A stretch of 64,000 bases of DNA from assembly GCF_013402915.1 (NCBI RefSeq), contig NC_050726.1:203501-267500 (forward strand), in the 5' to 3' direction. Under the pieces are notes generated by a model. The model did not search any database. It saw only the letters and a list, made by a program, of their open reading frames with translations, and was not told where the DNA came from. Below, in pieces: positions 18,409-28,709 of the stretch. The position numbers and the translations under genes were made by a program. The DNA comes from Zygotorulaspora mrakii (lineage: Eukaryota; Ascomycota; Saccharomycetes; Saccharomycetales; Saccharomycetaceae). The first letter of the stretch is position 1; each line of letters starts with the position of its first letter.

Positions 18409-20883
18409 TTATAAGTTGACACATATATTAGCCTCAAACGAAGCGGTAGTAACAAAATCTAAACAATGGGTATCTTTTCCTTGAACATTAATATATTTCA
18501 CTTTTTTACAAAGCTCATTTGAGAAGCTTGGTCTAGTACAATTGTCAAGTATGCCAATCGTTATATGCGGAACCTCATTGCAGCAGAGAACTTTTGAGCT
18601 CAGTGGAGTCTTGGAGTCCTCTATTTGTATAAGCTCTACGATTATCGAAATTATCTTTTCATTCCAACACAACTTCTTCAGTTTGAAGTGCACAATTTCT
18701 TCAGTAGACAAGTGTTTTGATTTATTTCCTTTTTTGATACTTTGAAAGTATAGCTCTTGATATCGCTTTATGTACCCATTCCAAATTTCTTTATCGGAAT
18801 CTGATCCCTTTTTGCCTTGAATTACGTGGGCTAGTGTAATATGAAATTCCTTCTGAAACTTGTTTTCTTCAAACAAAAGATCTAAGCCATATTTCGCACA
18901 AGCATCCATCTGGTACTGCTCTCTCAAATTTTTGATTTCCTGAATTATGGCAGTTCTGTCAGCAATAGCAGCAGAAAAAAATTCTGGTTTAAACTTTTTG
19001 GTTGTTGATTTTCCATTAGAGCTACTGAAGGTTTTCACAATAGTTGGTTTGTATAATAAACTCTCTTCGAAGGCAGATTTGATTTCTTCATGCGATGGTA
19101 GTTTTGGAATTAATACTGGATACTTCTTGTGGATTTGCTTTACTATATATGATGCATTGAATAATGATGAGTCAGCATCTAGAATTTTTAGATTTATCAT
19201 CATGTCGAAGAGGCTATCGGGTGATTCATGCTCATTTACAGGTTGGTATCTGTTAAGGAAGCCATACATTATTCCAAGAGATTTTTTCTCACCGTAGGTG
19301 CTGACTTTAATGCTTTGATGGTTATCGCCTCTTGCTAACACACGAGAAACGGTCAACTCTTTGACTTTATCTATATCTTCATATGGAAAGAATGAGAGAC
19401 CTATGACTTTTATATTGATGTTATACGGCAAATAATCCTCTTTCAGCTCATCCAGCCAATCAAACAATTGTTTTCTCTCCCTCAGTTGATGATTATTTCG
19501 ATCAACAAAAACACATTTGATCTCTGGTTTCGCTAAGATTTCCAACGATTTCTTCATCAGCATTGACTTATCCTTGGAAGTTATGTCATCATTCTGAACT
19601 ACTTCCCAAGAATCATTATACAAATTTTTCAACGTTAAAGATGTCGTTGTCTTACCACAACCGATAACTGCAATAGGAAAGATCAAAAATTTAGTATTTT
19701 CGTCAACTTTATCAAAGTCAACAGAATTCTTTAGTTCTAGCTCCTGAATTCTAGAGTAGTTTAATATTTCGAATCCGGACATTCCGTAGTTGGCCAAAAA
19801 CATATTTCTCAGTTCTAGAATGCCAAATCCTTTCATATAATTTTCACATATCTTCGGATCGTTATCGAGGATTGGAATGACGAAATCAAGGTACTTATTT
19901 GTGATAAATTTGTGTTTTCTAAATTTGAAAATGCGCGACCTTGTCATGATATAGTCCTTTGTGACTTCTCTCCATTGTCTATACATTAGATAAGGCTCCT
20001 CAAACTTGTACTTGAAAAAGAAATCTGTTTCTTTGTCCGCCAACTTACAACGAATGACAAAGCCTTCCACCTCTGCATCCTTGTAACAGGCATCTCGTGA
20101 ACATTTTTCGAGAAAGCTTTTCAGAGAATCCATATCTAGTGTTTTAGAGTGCTCTGTTACCTTGAACCCGTATTGAACAGCAAATTCTGTAACCTTATCA
20201 ATGGGCCATGTCCTAAAATCAATTTGATTATAGTTGATACCATGCAAATACAACCCTGCCTGCTCCCCCTTATATTCTAAAATATGTTCCTCAAATGAGT
20301 CATCGCAATATTCAGCAACCGCGGTAACATTTAATTCATGCAGTCTTAAAGCAAGCCTTTTCTCATCAGTTCCTTGAGCAGCCAACTGAGATTTCAAGTA
20401 GGCCCTCCCACTCGAGGCATGATTCCTATCCACGTCATTTCTGGGCCCTGTAGAATGCTTGGAGCAGACCACGAGAGTTCCGTCTTCCAGTCCAGATATC
20501 AAAATGATACAGCCGTTTGACTTGAGAGTGATTTCGTATGCACCGACTGTATTCTTCTCGAGCCAATCCCACTTAGTCTTGGGTACCTCGTTTATATTGA
20601 AGAATTTATCGTAGCCTCTCGCTATGATTTCTGGATTTTGGGCATCATCCGATATAAACAACCCACGAGCGTTACAGGGCAATCGCACATTGTTTCTTCC
20701 GTAGTCCCACTCGTTGAACTTCCAACTGACAACTTTCTTGTCGCAGTCATACAGTTCAAATACTTGTTTATAGGCCCTGCCCTTCGAGGTGGTTTTGGTC
20801 GCAGCTTCGAGATCATCAACCAGCTTTTTAACCTTATTGACAGTGCTTAGATCTGCAGCAGATTTTTCGCTGTTATCTTCCAT
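18409..20883 (-). CDS. TRL1: Trl1 tRNA ligase (ligase, kinase and cyclic phosphodiesterase)
   Basis: Joins tRNA halves after intron removal and, in the unfolded-protein response, the HAC1 exons. Three modules appear in 824 residues (S. cerevisiae 827). The N-terminal adenylyltransferase has the nucleotidyl lysine in LKSNGC (K121) and the EYCDDSFEEHILEY block. The central kinase has P-loop VIGCGKTT. The C-terminal 2H phosphodiesterase has HITLAH and HITIGI. The start is the ATG at 20881-20883 (MEDNSEK); nine codons upstream are open only from TTG. The window also contains an intron-bearing tRNA-Leu, a natural substrate class. It diverges from EXO70 with 252 bp between starts, where a Reb1 site lies. 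Confidence 0.97.
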   Translation of the reverse strand: MEDNSEKSAADLSTVNKVKKLVDDLEAATKTTSKGRAYKQVFELYDCDKKVVSWKFNEWDYGRNNVRLPCNARGLFISDDAQNPEIIARGYDKFFNINEVPKTKWDWLEKNTVGAYEITLKSNGCIILISGLEDGTLVVCSKHSTGPRNDVDRNHASSGRAYLKSQLAAQGTDEKRLALRLHELNVTAVAEYCDDSFEEHILEYKGEQAGLYLHGINYNQIDFRTWPIDKVTEFAVQYGFKVTEHSKTLDMDSLKSFLEKCSRDACYKDAEVEGFVIRCKLADKETDFFFKYKFEEPYLMYRQWREVTKDYIMTRSRIFKFRKHKFITNKYLDFVIPILDNDPKICENYMKGFGILELRNMFLANYGMSGFEILNYSRIQELELKNSVDFDKVDENTKFLIFPIAVIGCGKTTTSLTLKNLYNDSWEVVQNDDITSKDKSMLMKKSLEILAKPEIKCVFVDRNNHQLRERKQLFDWLDELKEDYLPYNINIKVIGLSFFPYEDIDKVKELTVSRVLARGDNHQSIKVSTYGEKKSLGIMYGFLNRYQPVNEHESPDSLFDMMINLKILDADSSLFNASYIVKQIHKKYPVLIPKLPSHEEIKSAFEESLLYKPTIVKTFSSSNGKSTTKKFKPEFFSAAIADRTAIIQEIKNLREQYQMDACAKYGLDLLFEENKFQKEFHITLAHVIQGKKGSDSDKEIWNGYIKRYQELYFQSIKKGNKSKHLSTEEIVHFKLKKLCWNEKIISIIVELIQIEDSKTPLSSKVLCCNEVPHITIGILDNCTRPSFSNELCKKVKYINVQGKDTHCLDFVTTASFEANICVNL

Positions 20884-20996
20884 TAATCTCTCCGGTTTCA
20901 ACGATACCAATGGTTTAGATGAGGTTCCTTTCGTCTACTTTCCCAGTTTGTACATTGATTCTTTTCGTTTTATGTAAAATATTTCAATTGCGGATG

Positions 20997-21003
20997 TTAC
21001 CCG
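20997..21003. promoter_or_regulatory. Reb1-type site between TRL1 and EXO70
   Basis: TTACCCG, the Reb1 core, sits in the middle of the 252-bp divergent promoter. Reb1 commonly organises nucleosome-free regions in such promoters; use here is inferred. Confidence 0.45.
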
Positions 21004-21135
21004 AGTTCCCGTTAGAAGGCCTGCCTGTATCGCAATATCAAAGGGAATGATTGAACAGAATGACAAACGAAGAAGGGCATTGTAAATCAAGTGAGGATCA
21101 TAAAGGTCCTTATTGGTATTTTAGAGATAATATTT

Positions 21136-23022
21136 ATGATTGGTACTGCAATTGATATTGATGAGGCCGATGTACTCGTGTATACGCAGAGTCTTGAAAA
21201 AGCCAGTCGACTAACAACTGAGATCAATAAATCGCTAAAGCATATTGCGCAAGTTTCAAGCCATTCCAGTGACCTTTTTGCACCCATTCTTTCGAGAAAT
21301 AATGTCCTGTCAGTCCTGCAACGAAATATTGAGAGCACTTTGAATTCTGTGGCTTCAGTAAAAGATCTGGCAAACGAGGCCTCAAAACATGAAATGGTCC
21401 TGCAGAAAAGAATCGGGCAGGTTGGTTTGAAACCGTATATCAAGGCAATCCATAGGTTGGATGATATGTTGGACGACATCAAGAACGGGAATCGAGAGAA
21501 GAGAGCTGATAATGCGGAGTTTACTGGTATTCTGACACATCTTGCAGAGTTGATCAAAACAAGCGAGACGAATCTGAGAATTTACCTTGTTGCGATACTG
21601 AATGTTAACAAGCCTTTTGATCCACAGATCAATATAAATAAGAAGATTCCTTTTCCTTATTTCAACGATCAGCAACTTGTTGAAATGTCCCTCATATTAG
21701 ATTATTTCCATAATTCTGGTGTGGGAGAAAACCATATACATATTGAGGACGTTTTTGTTCAAGAGAGAAGTGAAACAATTTTAAAGTGTATGGCATTTTT
21801 AGAACCTTTTGCCAAGGAAATATCTGGATCGGTCAACAAGCCGTATGAAAAGGGTAGTAGTGGTATGCTAAGTTATACCGAGGCATTGTTGGGTTTCATA
21901 GCAAATGAAAAGTCTTTAGTAGAAGATTTGTATGCTCAAGAGGAGGTCTTGAAATCCAATGTGTTACTAGGGATTGTGAGGCTGTTAATAATCCCGTATG
22001 TTAAATTGGTGGAGTTGAATTTGGATCATGTACGAAAAAATCTGGAAAATAACGGAATTCTAAGTTTCGAACTGGCAGACTGTGTACATAATGTCACGAG
22101 GCTACTACGTGGCGGACCTTTAGATAGCTATCCTTCGTTACAGGAATGCTCTCAAAAGATCCATTATGTCACTCAATCGTTATTCAAAGACGCAATTGTT
22201 CGAATTGATAAAAAAGTGAGTTCCATGTCTTCTATTCCAGCAGATAATGGCGTAACAGAGGCCACGGTGGACACCATGTCACGTCTTAGAAAATTTAGTG
22301 AGTACAAAACAGGGTGTATCGGTGCAATGGAAAGCATCCAACGTGAAAACTGGCTTCCTAAAAATCATAAAGAAAAAGAGTATACATATCAAAATAACTA
22401 TAACTTGAATAACCCACCAGAATTGCTGTCCTGTTTCCTAAGTGATTGTATTGACTTGTTGATTGTGGGTTTGGAGGCACGAGCACAGATTTTGCTTATG
22501 CCCAACCAGGAACCCGATATCGCCAATCCAAATAGCTCAAAAAATACACATAAACCTCGCATAGGCTTTTTTATCATAATGAACATGACTTTGATTGATC
22601 AAATCGTAGATAAATCGCGTTTACGTGAATTGCTAGATTCCAATGGCCAGGCACGACTGCAGAAATTGAAAAGGCGCTATATCAACTACCTTGTATCAGA
22701 TTGGAGAGAACTTGCTTCCAATTTGATGGATTCAGTCTTTGTGGACAGTGCAGGGAAAATATCTTCGAAGGACAAAGATCAAATTAAGGAAAAATTCAAG
22801 AAATTCAATGAAGGCTTCGAAGAACTGATTTCCAAATACAAGAAGTTTAGACTTACGGATCCTGAACTGAAAGCGACTTTGAAATCCGAAATTGTTTCTC
22901 TGGTCCTGCCCATGTATGAAAGGTTTTACAGGAGATATAAGGACTCTTTCAAAAATCCAAGAAAACATATCAAGTATCAACCGGATGAATTGACCGTTAT
23001 ACTCAACCAACTAGGAAAATGA
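21136..23022 (+). CDS. EXO70: Exo70 exocyst subunit
   Basis: Rod-shaped exocyst subunit that binds phosphatidylinositol 4,5-bisphosphate and Rho3/Cdc42 and tethers secretory vesicles at the bud. The protein has 628 residues (S. cerevisiae 623). The yeast signature runs through the sequence: IDIDEADVLV near the N-terminus, RNVLSVLQRNIESTLNSVASVKDLANEAS-like coiled coil, and the C-terminal lipid-binding RYKDSFKNPRKHIKYQPDEL. The start is the ATG at 21136 (MIGTAIDIDEADVL). The frame is open for 15 further codons upstream but only from a GTG. It converges with the arrestin gene, 165 bp apart. Confidence 0.97.
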   Translation: MIGTAIDIDEADVLVYTQSLEKASRLTTEINKSLKHIAQVSSHSSDLFAPILSRNNVLSVLQRNIESTLNSVASVKDLANEASKHEMVLQKRIGQVGLKPYIKAIHRLDDMLDDIKNGNREKRADNAEFTGILTHLAELIKTSETNLRIYLVAILNVNKPFDPQININKKIPFPYFNDQQLVEMSLILDYFHNSGVGENHIHIEDVFVQERSETILKCMAFLEPFAKEISGSVNKPYEKGSSGMLSYTEALLGFIANEKSLVEDLYAQEEVLKSNVLLGIVRLLIIPYVKLVELNLDHVRKNLENNGILSFELADCVHNVTRLLRGGPLDSYPSLQECSQKIHYVTQSLFKDAIVRIDKKVSSMSSIPADNGVTEATVDTMSRLRKFSEYKTGCIGAMESIQRENWLPKNHKEKEYTYQNNYNLNNPPELLSCFLSDCIDLLIVGLEARAQILLMPNQEPDIANPNSSKNTHKPRIGFFIIMNMTLIDQIVDKSRLRELLDSNGQARLQKLKRRYINYLVSDWRELASNLMDSVFVDSAGKISSKDKDQIKEKFKKFNEGFEELISKYKKFRLTDPELKATLKSEIVSLVLPMYERFYRRYKDSFKNPRKHIKYQPDELTVILNQLGK

Positions 23023-23187
23023 AGAGTGAACGCGGTACTACAAGATGATCTCGTTTTGAGAAATTATTTAGGTGTAAGAGAATGATTGAAATGTGTATCT
23101 AGTAATTATTTTTTTTCTTGATATTCTGGTAAGTAACGAAATTGAAAAGCACAACCACGAGTGGCGGCGAGCTTAACATATGCTTCT

Positions 23188-26100
23188 TTAGTTCATACCA
23201 CCATTAATTGAATGGAGCGACGTTTCACGATCTGTCTCTTTGAAGAGCTGCTTTTCTCCAGGTAATGTTGGTGCATCTCGATTCGTGTTGTCAATTGTTG
23301 CTGAATTCTGTCTTGTAAATGCATGGTCGTTAGCCCTTAAAGTGCTTGAACTGCTTTCCCGTAGACTCCTCTCAGGTCCACCAAACGCCTTCCTGAAATC
23401 ATCCAAAACGTGATTGGAATTAGCCACGTTTGCGGAATATCCGGGACTACTTACTGGTGACAATGGGCCTGTTCCATTATCCTGCAAAGGATGCCATCCA
23501 TTTGCATTGCGGTCATAGAGTGCTGTTATATCAACTGAGGCCCCGAGGGGCTCTTCTGAATAATTGTTAATGGAATCTCTAGATTGATAAATGCTATCAT
23601 CTGGGTTGTAATTTTGATTAGTTTCTCTGTGAAGTAGTGGTTGCATGTTATATGAACCGGAAAACCTCTCTGTACTGTCTATAGAAGATCTGGCAGATCT
23701 AGCGAAGGACGACGTATCGGAGCGTTCTGTATTGACCTTGTTCAGCATTTCTCCCTCTGCTTCATCATTGTCTTTGCCATCGCCAAATAGAATGGAACTC
23801 ATGTCATTATATGAAGTGCTACCATTGCGAATGGTTGAAGGAAGAACGCCAGAAAAACTACCAGTCCTATCGCGTCTGACATCAGGACTCAGATTCATCC
23901 CGTTGGATGGTGGTAATTTGAGGACTGCGCTAGGCAAATTGGGAGAAACTTTTGATACTCCCTGGAAACTGAAGCCAGAAGTTATATCACCCTCTTCGTC
24001 TTTAGTTTTCGAGTCATTTTTTGAACGCGATCTAAGCATTGTGTGAATAGATTGCGAATGCGGTTTCACCAATGATTCATCTGACTTGCTCAGCATCAAT
24101 TTGGGAATATTTGTCTTTGTTGCCCTAGGTACAATGGAATTGGAATCAACGCCGTCTTCTTTCATTACTTCGTGGTATGTGGGGGGCTCAGAAGGCATGT
24201 CTCTCTGGAGAAAAATTGCTGGCGGGTCACTGGGAGAATCAAAATCAAACTCCGGTGGAGCATCTAAAGTAGCCACTGGTCGAATCAATGGAGATACGAT
24301 GGGGGATAATGGAACAGCTTGAGGCGAAGTCAATTCTCTTTGAATATTCTCAGGTTGGTAAATATTGGATCTGAATTTAGGAGACGACATTACTGCAGGG
24401 TCATCCGATGAGTGCGATTCTTTACGGCCCTGATTTCTGATGGGTCTTGGACTCAAATTCCTCGAGTGACTACTACCAATTTTTGCATCTAATGCATGTA
24501 CTTCAGGAGATAGCACAGGGGATTGTAAAATTTCTTTTGGGAAGAAAAAGTTCGAACTATGGTAAATGCTAACATTACTAATGTTTCCAAATTCCGGCAT
24601 GTTAGACATTGCTGATTCGTTTATCATAAGATGACTGTCATAGCTTGGCAACAAAGTGTTCGCATGTGAGCATAACTTATGCAGTACATGAATAGGGGAG
24701 TCAATGCTAATTTCATAATGCTTTCTTTTACCATCAACGACTCTAGAAAGCCTCAAGCAAAGTTTTATCCAATGATTTGCTTTAATTTTGTCGAAACCTG
24801 TATCTGGATGTAAATGCTGATGATTATTAACAACGCTTGGAACGAACACTTGATAGTCGTAATCTTTATTAACCAAATCCCCGTTGGATTCATCCAGTAA
24901 TAAATTTGACATATTTTTCGCCTTCAGTGGTTGATTTTCTGGTACACCTGGTAATCTCTTACCACAATGTTCTGCCAACAAAAATTTTCTAGTTGTTTCC
25001 ATTCGATGAACTTTGTTATTACGGCAGTAGTATTCCAGACTCTCTGTTAGATATATCCTTATGCGATGCAAGGTCACCTTATCCAAAGGTGAAAATGAAA
25101 AAGATATTGGCAGAAATGCGTCTAGTATAATATCCTTTGAAGCAATAACGATATCGTAATGTAGCTGATCTTCCCAATCACGAGATATGGCAATTGGTTC
25201 AGTTTCCTCAATGGAAGTGTCTGATTGAGTGCGAACTATAGTGACGGGAAATCTTGCCGCAATGTTTGATTTGAAAGTACCATACCTCTCAACACTTACC
25301 AATAATTGGTACTCAACAAATCCAAAATCAGCTTTTATTGTCTCTGGATAGGAAGCTGGGATTACCTGTTCAAAACTATAAATATAATCGCCTGGTGGAA
25401 ACGCAAAATGTTCATTACCAGACCCGCTGGTAATTGTATTAGCACTAATGTTGTTGTTACTATTCTCATTGAGACTATAACCATGAGAATTAGTATGGTT
25501 GTTACTTCCGCTACCGTTTGATTTCCCGTTTGTGTTTGGAGACGCACTTTCATTTGTGGATGAAAACGAACCTCCCAAAATGTCTGATATTAAAGAAGTG
25601 GCTGTACCAGATCTATGAGTTCTATGATCCTCGTGCTTAGGACCAGGCGTTGCTGCTCTTCGAAGTATTGAAATTGGAGATAAAGATCTACCACCATTCG
25701 CTGTCGAATTTTCATTCACGTTATCATTGAAAGAGGGCGAGCTGAGTGACAACGAAGATAATGCATTGATGGACCCCGAATGCTTATGGCGTACTAGCGG
25801 TTTATAAATTGAAGCACCACTCTCCTTCAACAGTTGTAGATTAAGATCATTCTCAGTACTCGTTGAGCTCACAGAATTTCTTCTCGATGAAGATGAACTA
25901 GCGTGGGAGTTGTGGATCTTATTATCTGCCTGATAAAATGGCCATGTATGATTCACAATGTCATTGACTTCCACAAACTCTGATTTTTTTGGTGGTATAC
26001 CTTCCGGCCATTCTGTTCTAGAGCTCCCTTTGAATGTCAACGATATGTTTTTCAGCTTACTTTGCTTCAAAACCCTTACAATCAAGGATCCTCTCAACAG

Positions 26101-26280
26101 ACTCGGTTGAGTTTCACTCGTCTGAGGGATTTCAAACCCCTGTAAAAAAACCACCGGCTCAGCCAACTGAACAAATATTTGGACGGAAGAAGTTTGGGCT
26201 AACGGTTCAGTGTCATCGTTAATATCCAAGTCCTTATCGGCAGGGAAGACTGGCGACAATACTGTATGAAGTTCCGGCAT
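23188..26280 (-). CDS. ALY2: ALY1/ALY2-type alpha-arrestin (Rsp5 adaptor)
   Basis: Alpha-arrestin that links the ubiquitin ligase Rsp5 to nutrient transporters and directs their endocytosis or recycling. The 1030-residue protein begins like Aly proteins, with an arrestin N-lobe (about 30-120: VQIFVQLAEPVVFLQGFE...), a long Ser/Asn-rich insertion (about 130-285), and the arrestin C-lobe from about 290 (PPGDYIYSFEQVIPASYPETIKADFGFVEYQL). A PPTY motif at 699-702 is the expected Rsp5 WW-domain ligand. The tail is disordered and rich in Ser-Pro, so phosphorylation control (as by calcineurin and Npr1 in yeast) is plausible. It is the single counterpart of the duplicate pair ALY1 (YKR021W) and ALY2 (YJL084C); either symbol applies. 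Confidence 0.92.
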   Translation of the reverse strand: MPELHTVLSPVFPADKDLDINDDTEPLAQTSSVQIFVQLAEPVVFLQGFEIPQTSETQPSLLRGSLIVRVLKQSKLKNISLTFKGSSRTEWPEGIPPKKSEFVEVNDIVNHTWPFYQADNKIHNSHASSSSSRRNSVSSTSTENDLNLQLLKESGASIYKPLVRHKHSGSINALSSLSLSSPSFNDNVNENSTANGGRSLSPISILRRAATPGPKHEDHRTHRSGTATSLISDILGGSFSSTNESASPNTNGKSNGSGSNNHTNSHGYSLNENSNNNISANTITSGSGNEHFAFPPGDYIYSFEQVIPASYPETIKADFGFVEYQLLVSVERYGTFKSNIAARFPVTIVRTQSDTSIEETEPIAISRDWEDQLHYDIVIASKDIILDAFLPISFSFSPLDKVTLHRIRIYLTESLEYYCRNNKVHRMETTRKFLLAEHCGKRLPGVPENQPLKAKNMSNLLLDESNGDLVNKDYDYQVFVPSVVNNHQHLHPDTGFDKIKANHWIKLCLRLSRVVDGKRKHYEISIDSPIHVLHKLCSHANTLLPSYDSHLMINESAMSNMPEFGNISNVSIYHSSNFFFPKEILQSPVLSPEVHALDAKIGSSHSRNLSPRPIRNQGRKESHSSDDPAVMSSPKFRSNIYQPENIQRELTSPQAVPLSPIVSPLIRPVATLDAPPEFDFDSPSDPPAIFLQRDMPSEPPTYHEVMKEDGVDSNSIVPRATKTNIPKLMLSKSDESLVKPHSQSIHTMLRSRSKNDSKTKDEEGDITSGFSFQGVSKVSPNLPSAVLKLPPSNGMNLSPDVRRDRTGSFSGVLPSTIRNGSTSYNDMSSILFGDGKDNDEAEGEMLNKVNTERSDTSSFARSARSSIDSTERFSGSYNMQPLLHRETNQNYNPDDSIYQSRDSINNYSEEPLGASVDITALYDRNANGWHPLQDNGTGPLSPVSSPGYSANVANSNHVLDDFRKAFGGPERSLRESSSSTLRANDHAFTRQNSATIDNTNRDAPTLPGEKQLFKETDRETSLHSINGGMN

Positions 26281-28074
26281 TTAATATGTCTATATATCCT
26301 GAATGAAAAAAGGAAAATCTACCTTTCAACAGCAGAACAAAAAGGAGCTGAATGTGCACTACGAAATGAAAATTACTTCAAAGCAGTACGCAAACACTGA
26401 CTTTACAGTTTGGCTCCAAAATAGGTATCCTGTTTGACCCTGTCTGTCTATGAATATATCTTTTTCAAAGTCTGCACTGTTCAAGTATCCAGATTGGAAT
26501 TTCAGATTAAACCCGCCAGCTCTGACGGAAAGGGAAGGAACGCCCGCAAGCGATCGAGCGGCTTGTAACTTGAGTACATACAAATGATTATGAGTGAACC
26601 CAGAGATTAGAAACGTTGAAGAAAGGTCTTGTTGATAGATTTCAATCTTGTCATACGTACTATTAGTTCTGTGCCGGACTCCCTTATGATTTGTAAACTT
26701 ATATAGGTCGTCGCCTTAATAACGCAGTTGTTGTCCTCCATAGCCCAACATGCCACATCGCCGGTTGCATGTGGCTAAGAGCGAAAGAACTATACGTCAG
26801 CTTAGCCTACCTTTGATACAATCAGTAGCAGACCTGATTTGTTCTATAGCTCTTTATTGATAACTGGACTAATCGCGGGGTCTTGGCCTGTAGCCATTCC
26901 CCTGTTCCTTTAGGCCCTCACCCTGGAAGACGTCGTGCGTCAAATTAGTGTTTAAAGACGTTTTCTCACGCCAACTGTCGCCATCGTCTTGACCGTGTGC
27001 TGGTCGGTGAGCAGGTAAACGTACTGGCTTTGACTGAGAGTGCCACAATCGTCAAGCGAATGCGGTTGTACTCCGGTATCAGTCATATGCATCTTGGCAA
27101 TGAATGATGTAAAATACCGACAAACACATCACGGATTGAGGCACAGTGAACCTTCCTTCCTTGCTACTGATTTCAGCTCGCACAACATTTTGATACCGTT
27201 GAGTATTTATAATGAGGGGGGCACGGTCCTGCTACTTGCAATGCTCCCAGTATCCTCATGTGTTGTCGTCTGGTGAGCATCCCAAGTGCATGACGGCAGT
27301 ATATCGTTAGGCAAATATAGGTGAAGATTTTGTATTTTATTGAAATTTAGCATACTAATCTCAACACCAGCAGTCATCCTTTGCCAACGTTATCACTTCT
27401 TGTTTCAAGCTGAAATGGTTTTTAAAGTAAAGTGCATTTAGCCGCCATGAAGTCGCCCGTCTTCCGCAAACAAAACAGTTTTTTGGTCAAAGCCTAGGAG
27501 TTATCTGGTCAAAGTTGACTCTAAGCTGTCCAATAGACTTGGATATTCTGTTATTTTAGTTAGTCTTTATAAATATTAGCTAGTTTTGCATCATGTCATA
27601 GCCTAACTTACTCTTCTGATACGATTAGTTACAGAACTTCAAATATCAGAAGTGTGATTGGGGCACGCATAACAGGTTTGCAACTGCAATCTTAAGGCAG
27701 TGTGTTACATGTCTGAGAACGAAAGAGAGAATCCAGCAGTGCGAGAATTTAGCTAAGAAATGCCCATGTCTCTAAATAGCCTAAGGCTCAGAACATGGCA
27801 CACAACGTTACCCAAATGATTTCTTAAGCCAGATTATAAGCCCTCTGAACACTTGTTGCACACTGAGTTCGTTCAGACTACAAAATTTCGTGGATGTGAT
27901 GCCAAACGTCATGTTATGCCTCCGGCAGGCAGCGCTGAGCTGGAAAGATTTGGGTGGTGGCTTCTGCCGTCACGCCCATGAGCGAGCACTTTACTGTGCA
28001 TTCACCTCGATTGCCCATGAATTCTCAGCTGTATAGAGAGCTTCATAGGGCTTACAGAAAGCTCTAAAGTGCTA
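26281..28074. other. 1.8 kb ALY-VPS51 intergenic region
   Basis: No conserved gene seen. It holds the arrestin promoter and the VPS51 3' region (both genes point left). A 46-residue ATG-started minus-strand frame (26952-27092, MHMTDTGVQPHS...) looks protein-like but is unrecognised. No tRNA, centromere consensus or transposon remnant could be made out. Confidence 0.55.
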
Positions 28075-28485
28075 TTATTTCCTCAGCATCTCAACAGTTT
28101 TCCTCAATTGGCTCAGTTGGGGTTCATTAGCCTCCGTAATTCCTTTAAGCAGGGTATCTACCTTGATCAGATCGTAATAATTCTCGTATATCGTATTCTT
28201 TATAGAGTTATTCGTTTCAGTCTCTTTCTTCAGCAGTGTGTTATGAGTCTGCACCAGTTCTTTGAACGTCTGATCGCCAATGCTCTTTTCTACTTCCTTC
28301 TCTGGCGATTCTGAAACATCCGCAGCATTTTCTATTTGATTGTGTTCGAGCTTTCCATTCCCTGTTTCAGCAAGCGCTTCCTCTTGAGCAGACTCTAATT
28401 TATAATATTCTTTTAGTAGCTGCCGTCTGTCTCTGCCGAGTCTACTCACACGCAGTGATTTCTTGTGGCTAATTTGTTCTGCCAT
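28075..28485 (-). CDS. VPS51: Vps51, GARP tethering complex subunit
   Basis: Small subunit of the Golgi-associated retrograde protein complex, which tethers endosome-derived vesicles at the late Golgi and binds the SNARE Tlg1. The 136-residue protein (S. cerevisiae 164) begins MAEQISHKKSLRVS, identical to yeast Vps51; this N-terminus is the Tlg1-binding part. The middle is acidic and variable, and the helical block TIYENYYDLIKVDTLLKGI matches the yeast protein. The start ATG is conserved. It diverges from IRS4/TAX4 with 224 bp between starts. In S. cerevisiae it is YKR020W, between ALY1 and IRS4, as here. Confidence 0.94.
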   Translation of the reverse strand: MAEQISHKKSLRVSRLGRDRRQLLKEYYKLESAQEEALAETGNGKLEHNQIENAADVSESPEKEVEKSIGDQTFKELVQTHNTLLKKETETNNSIKNTIYENYYDLIKVDTLLKGITEANEPQLSQLRKTVEMLRK

Positions 28486-28709
28486 GATGCATTTGTTTCA
28501 CTTTAAGATATATTGGTTATTCTTTAGCTTTATTATCAAAGTGCTTTTTCATATTCAAAAGCAAGTTTATTATATGTAATTTGTTTACAAAGGAATGGAG
28601 TAGGGATGGGCAAGAAGCACCATTGAAGGAAGTAGCAGGCAACAGGTTAGTGGATTGTTATATGAGTGAGTACATTGGAGTTTGTGATCGCTAACGATAT
28701 ACATAGGAT

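Noticed and set aside
27455..27480. Centromere CDEIII-like string (TTCCGCAAACAAAACAG) in the ALY-VPS51 gap
   Set aside because: The central CCG is misplaced relative to the CDEIII consensus, there is no AT-rich CDEII of proper length and no CDEI nearby.
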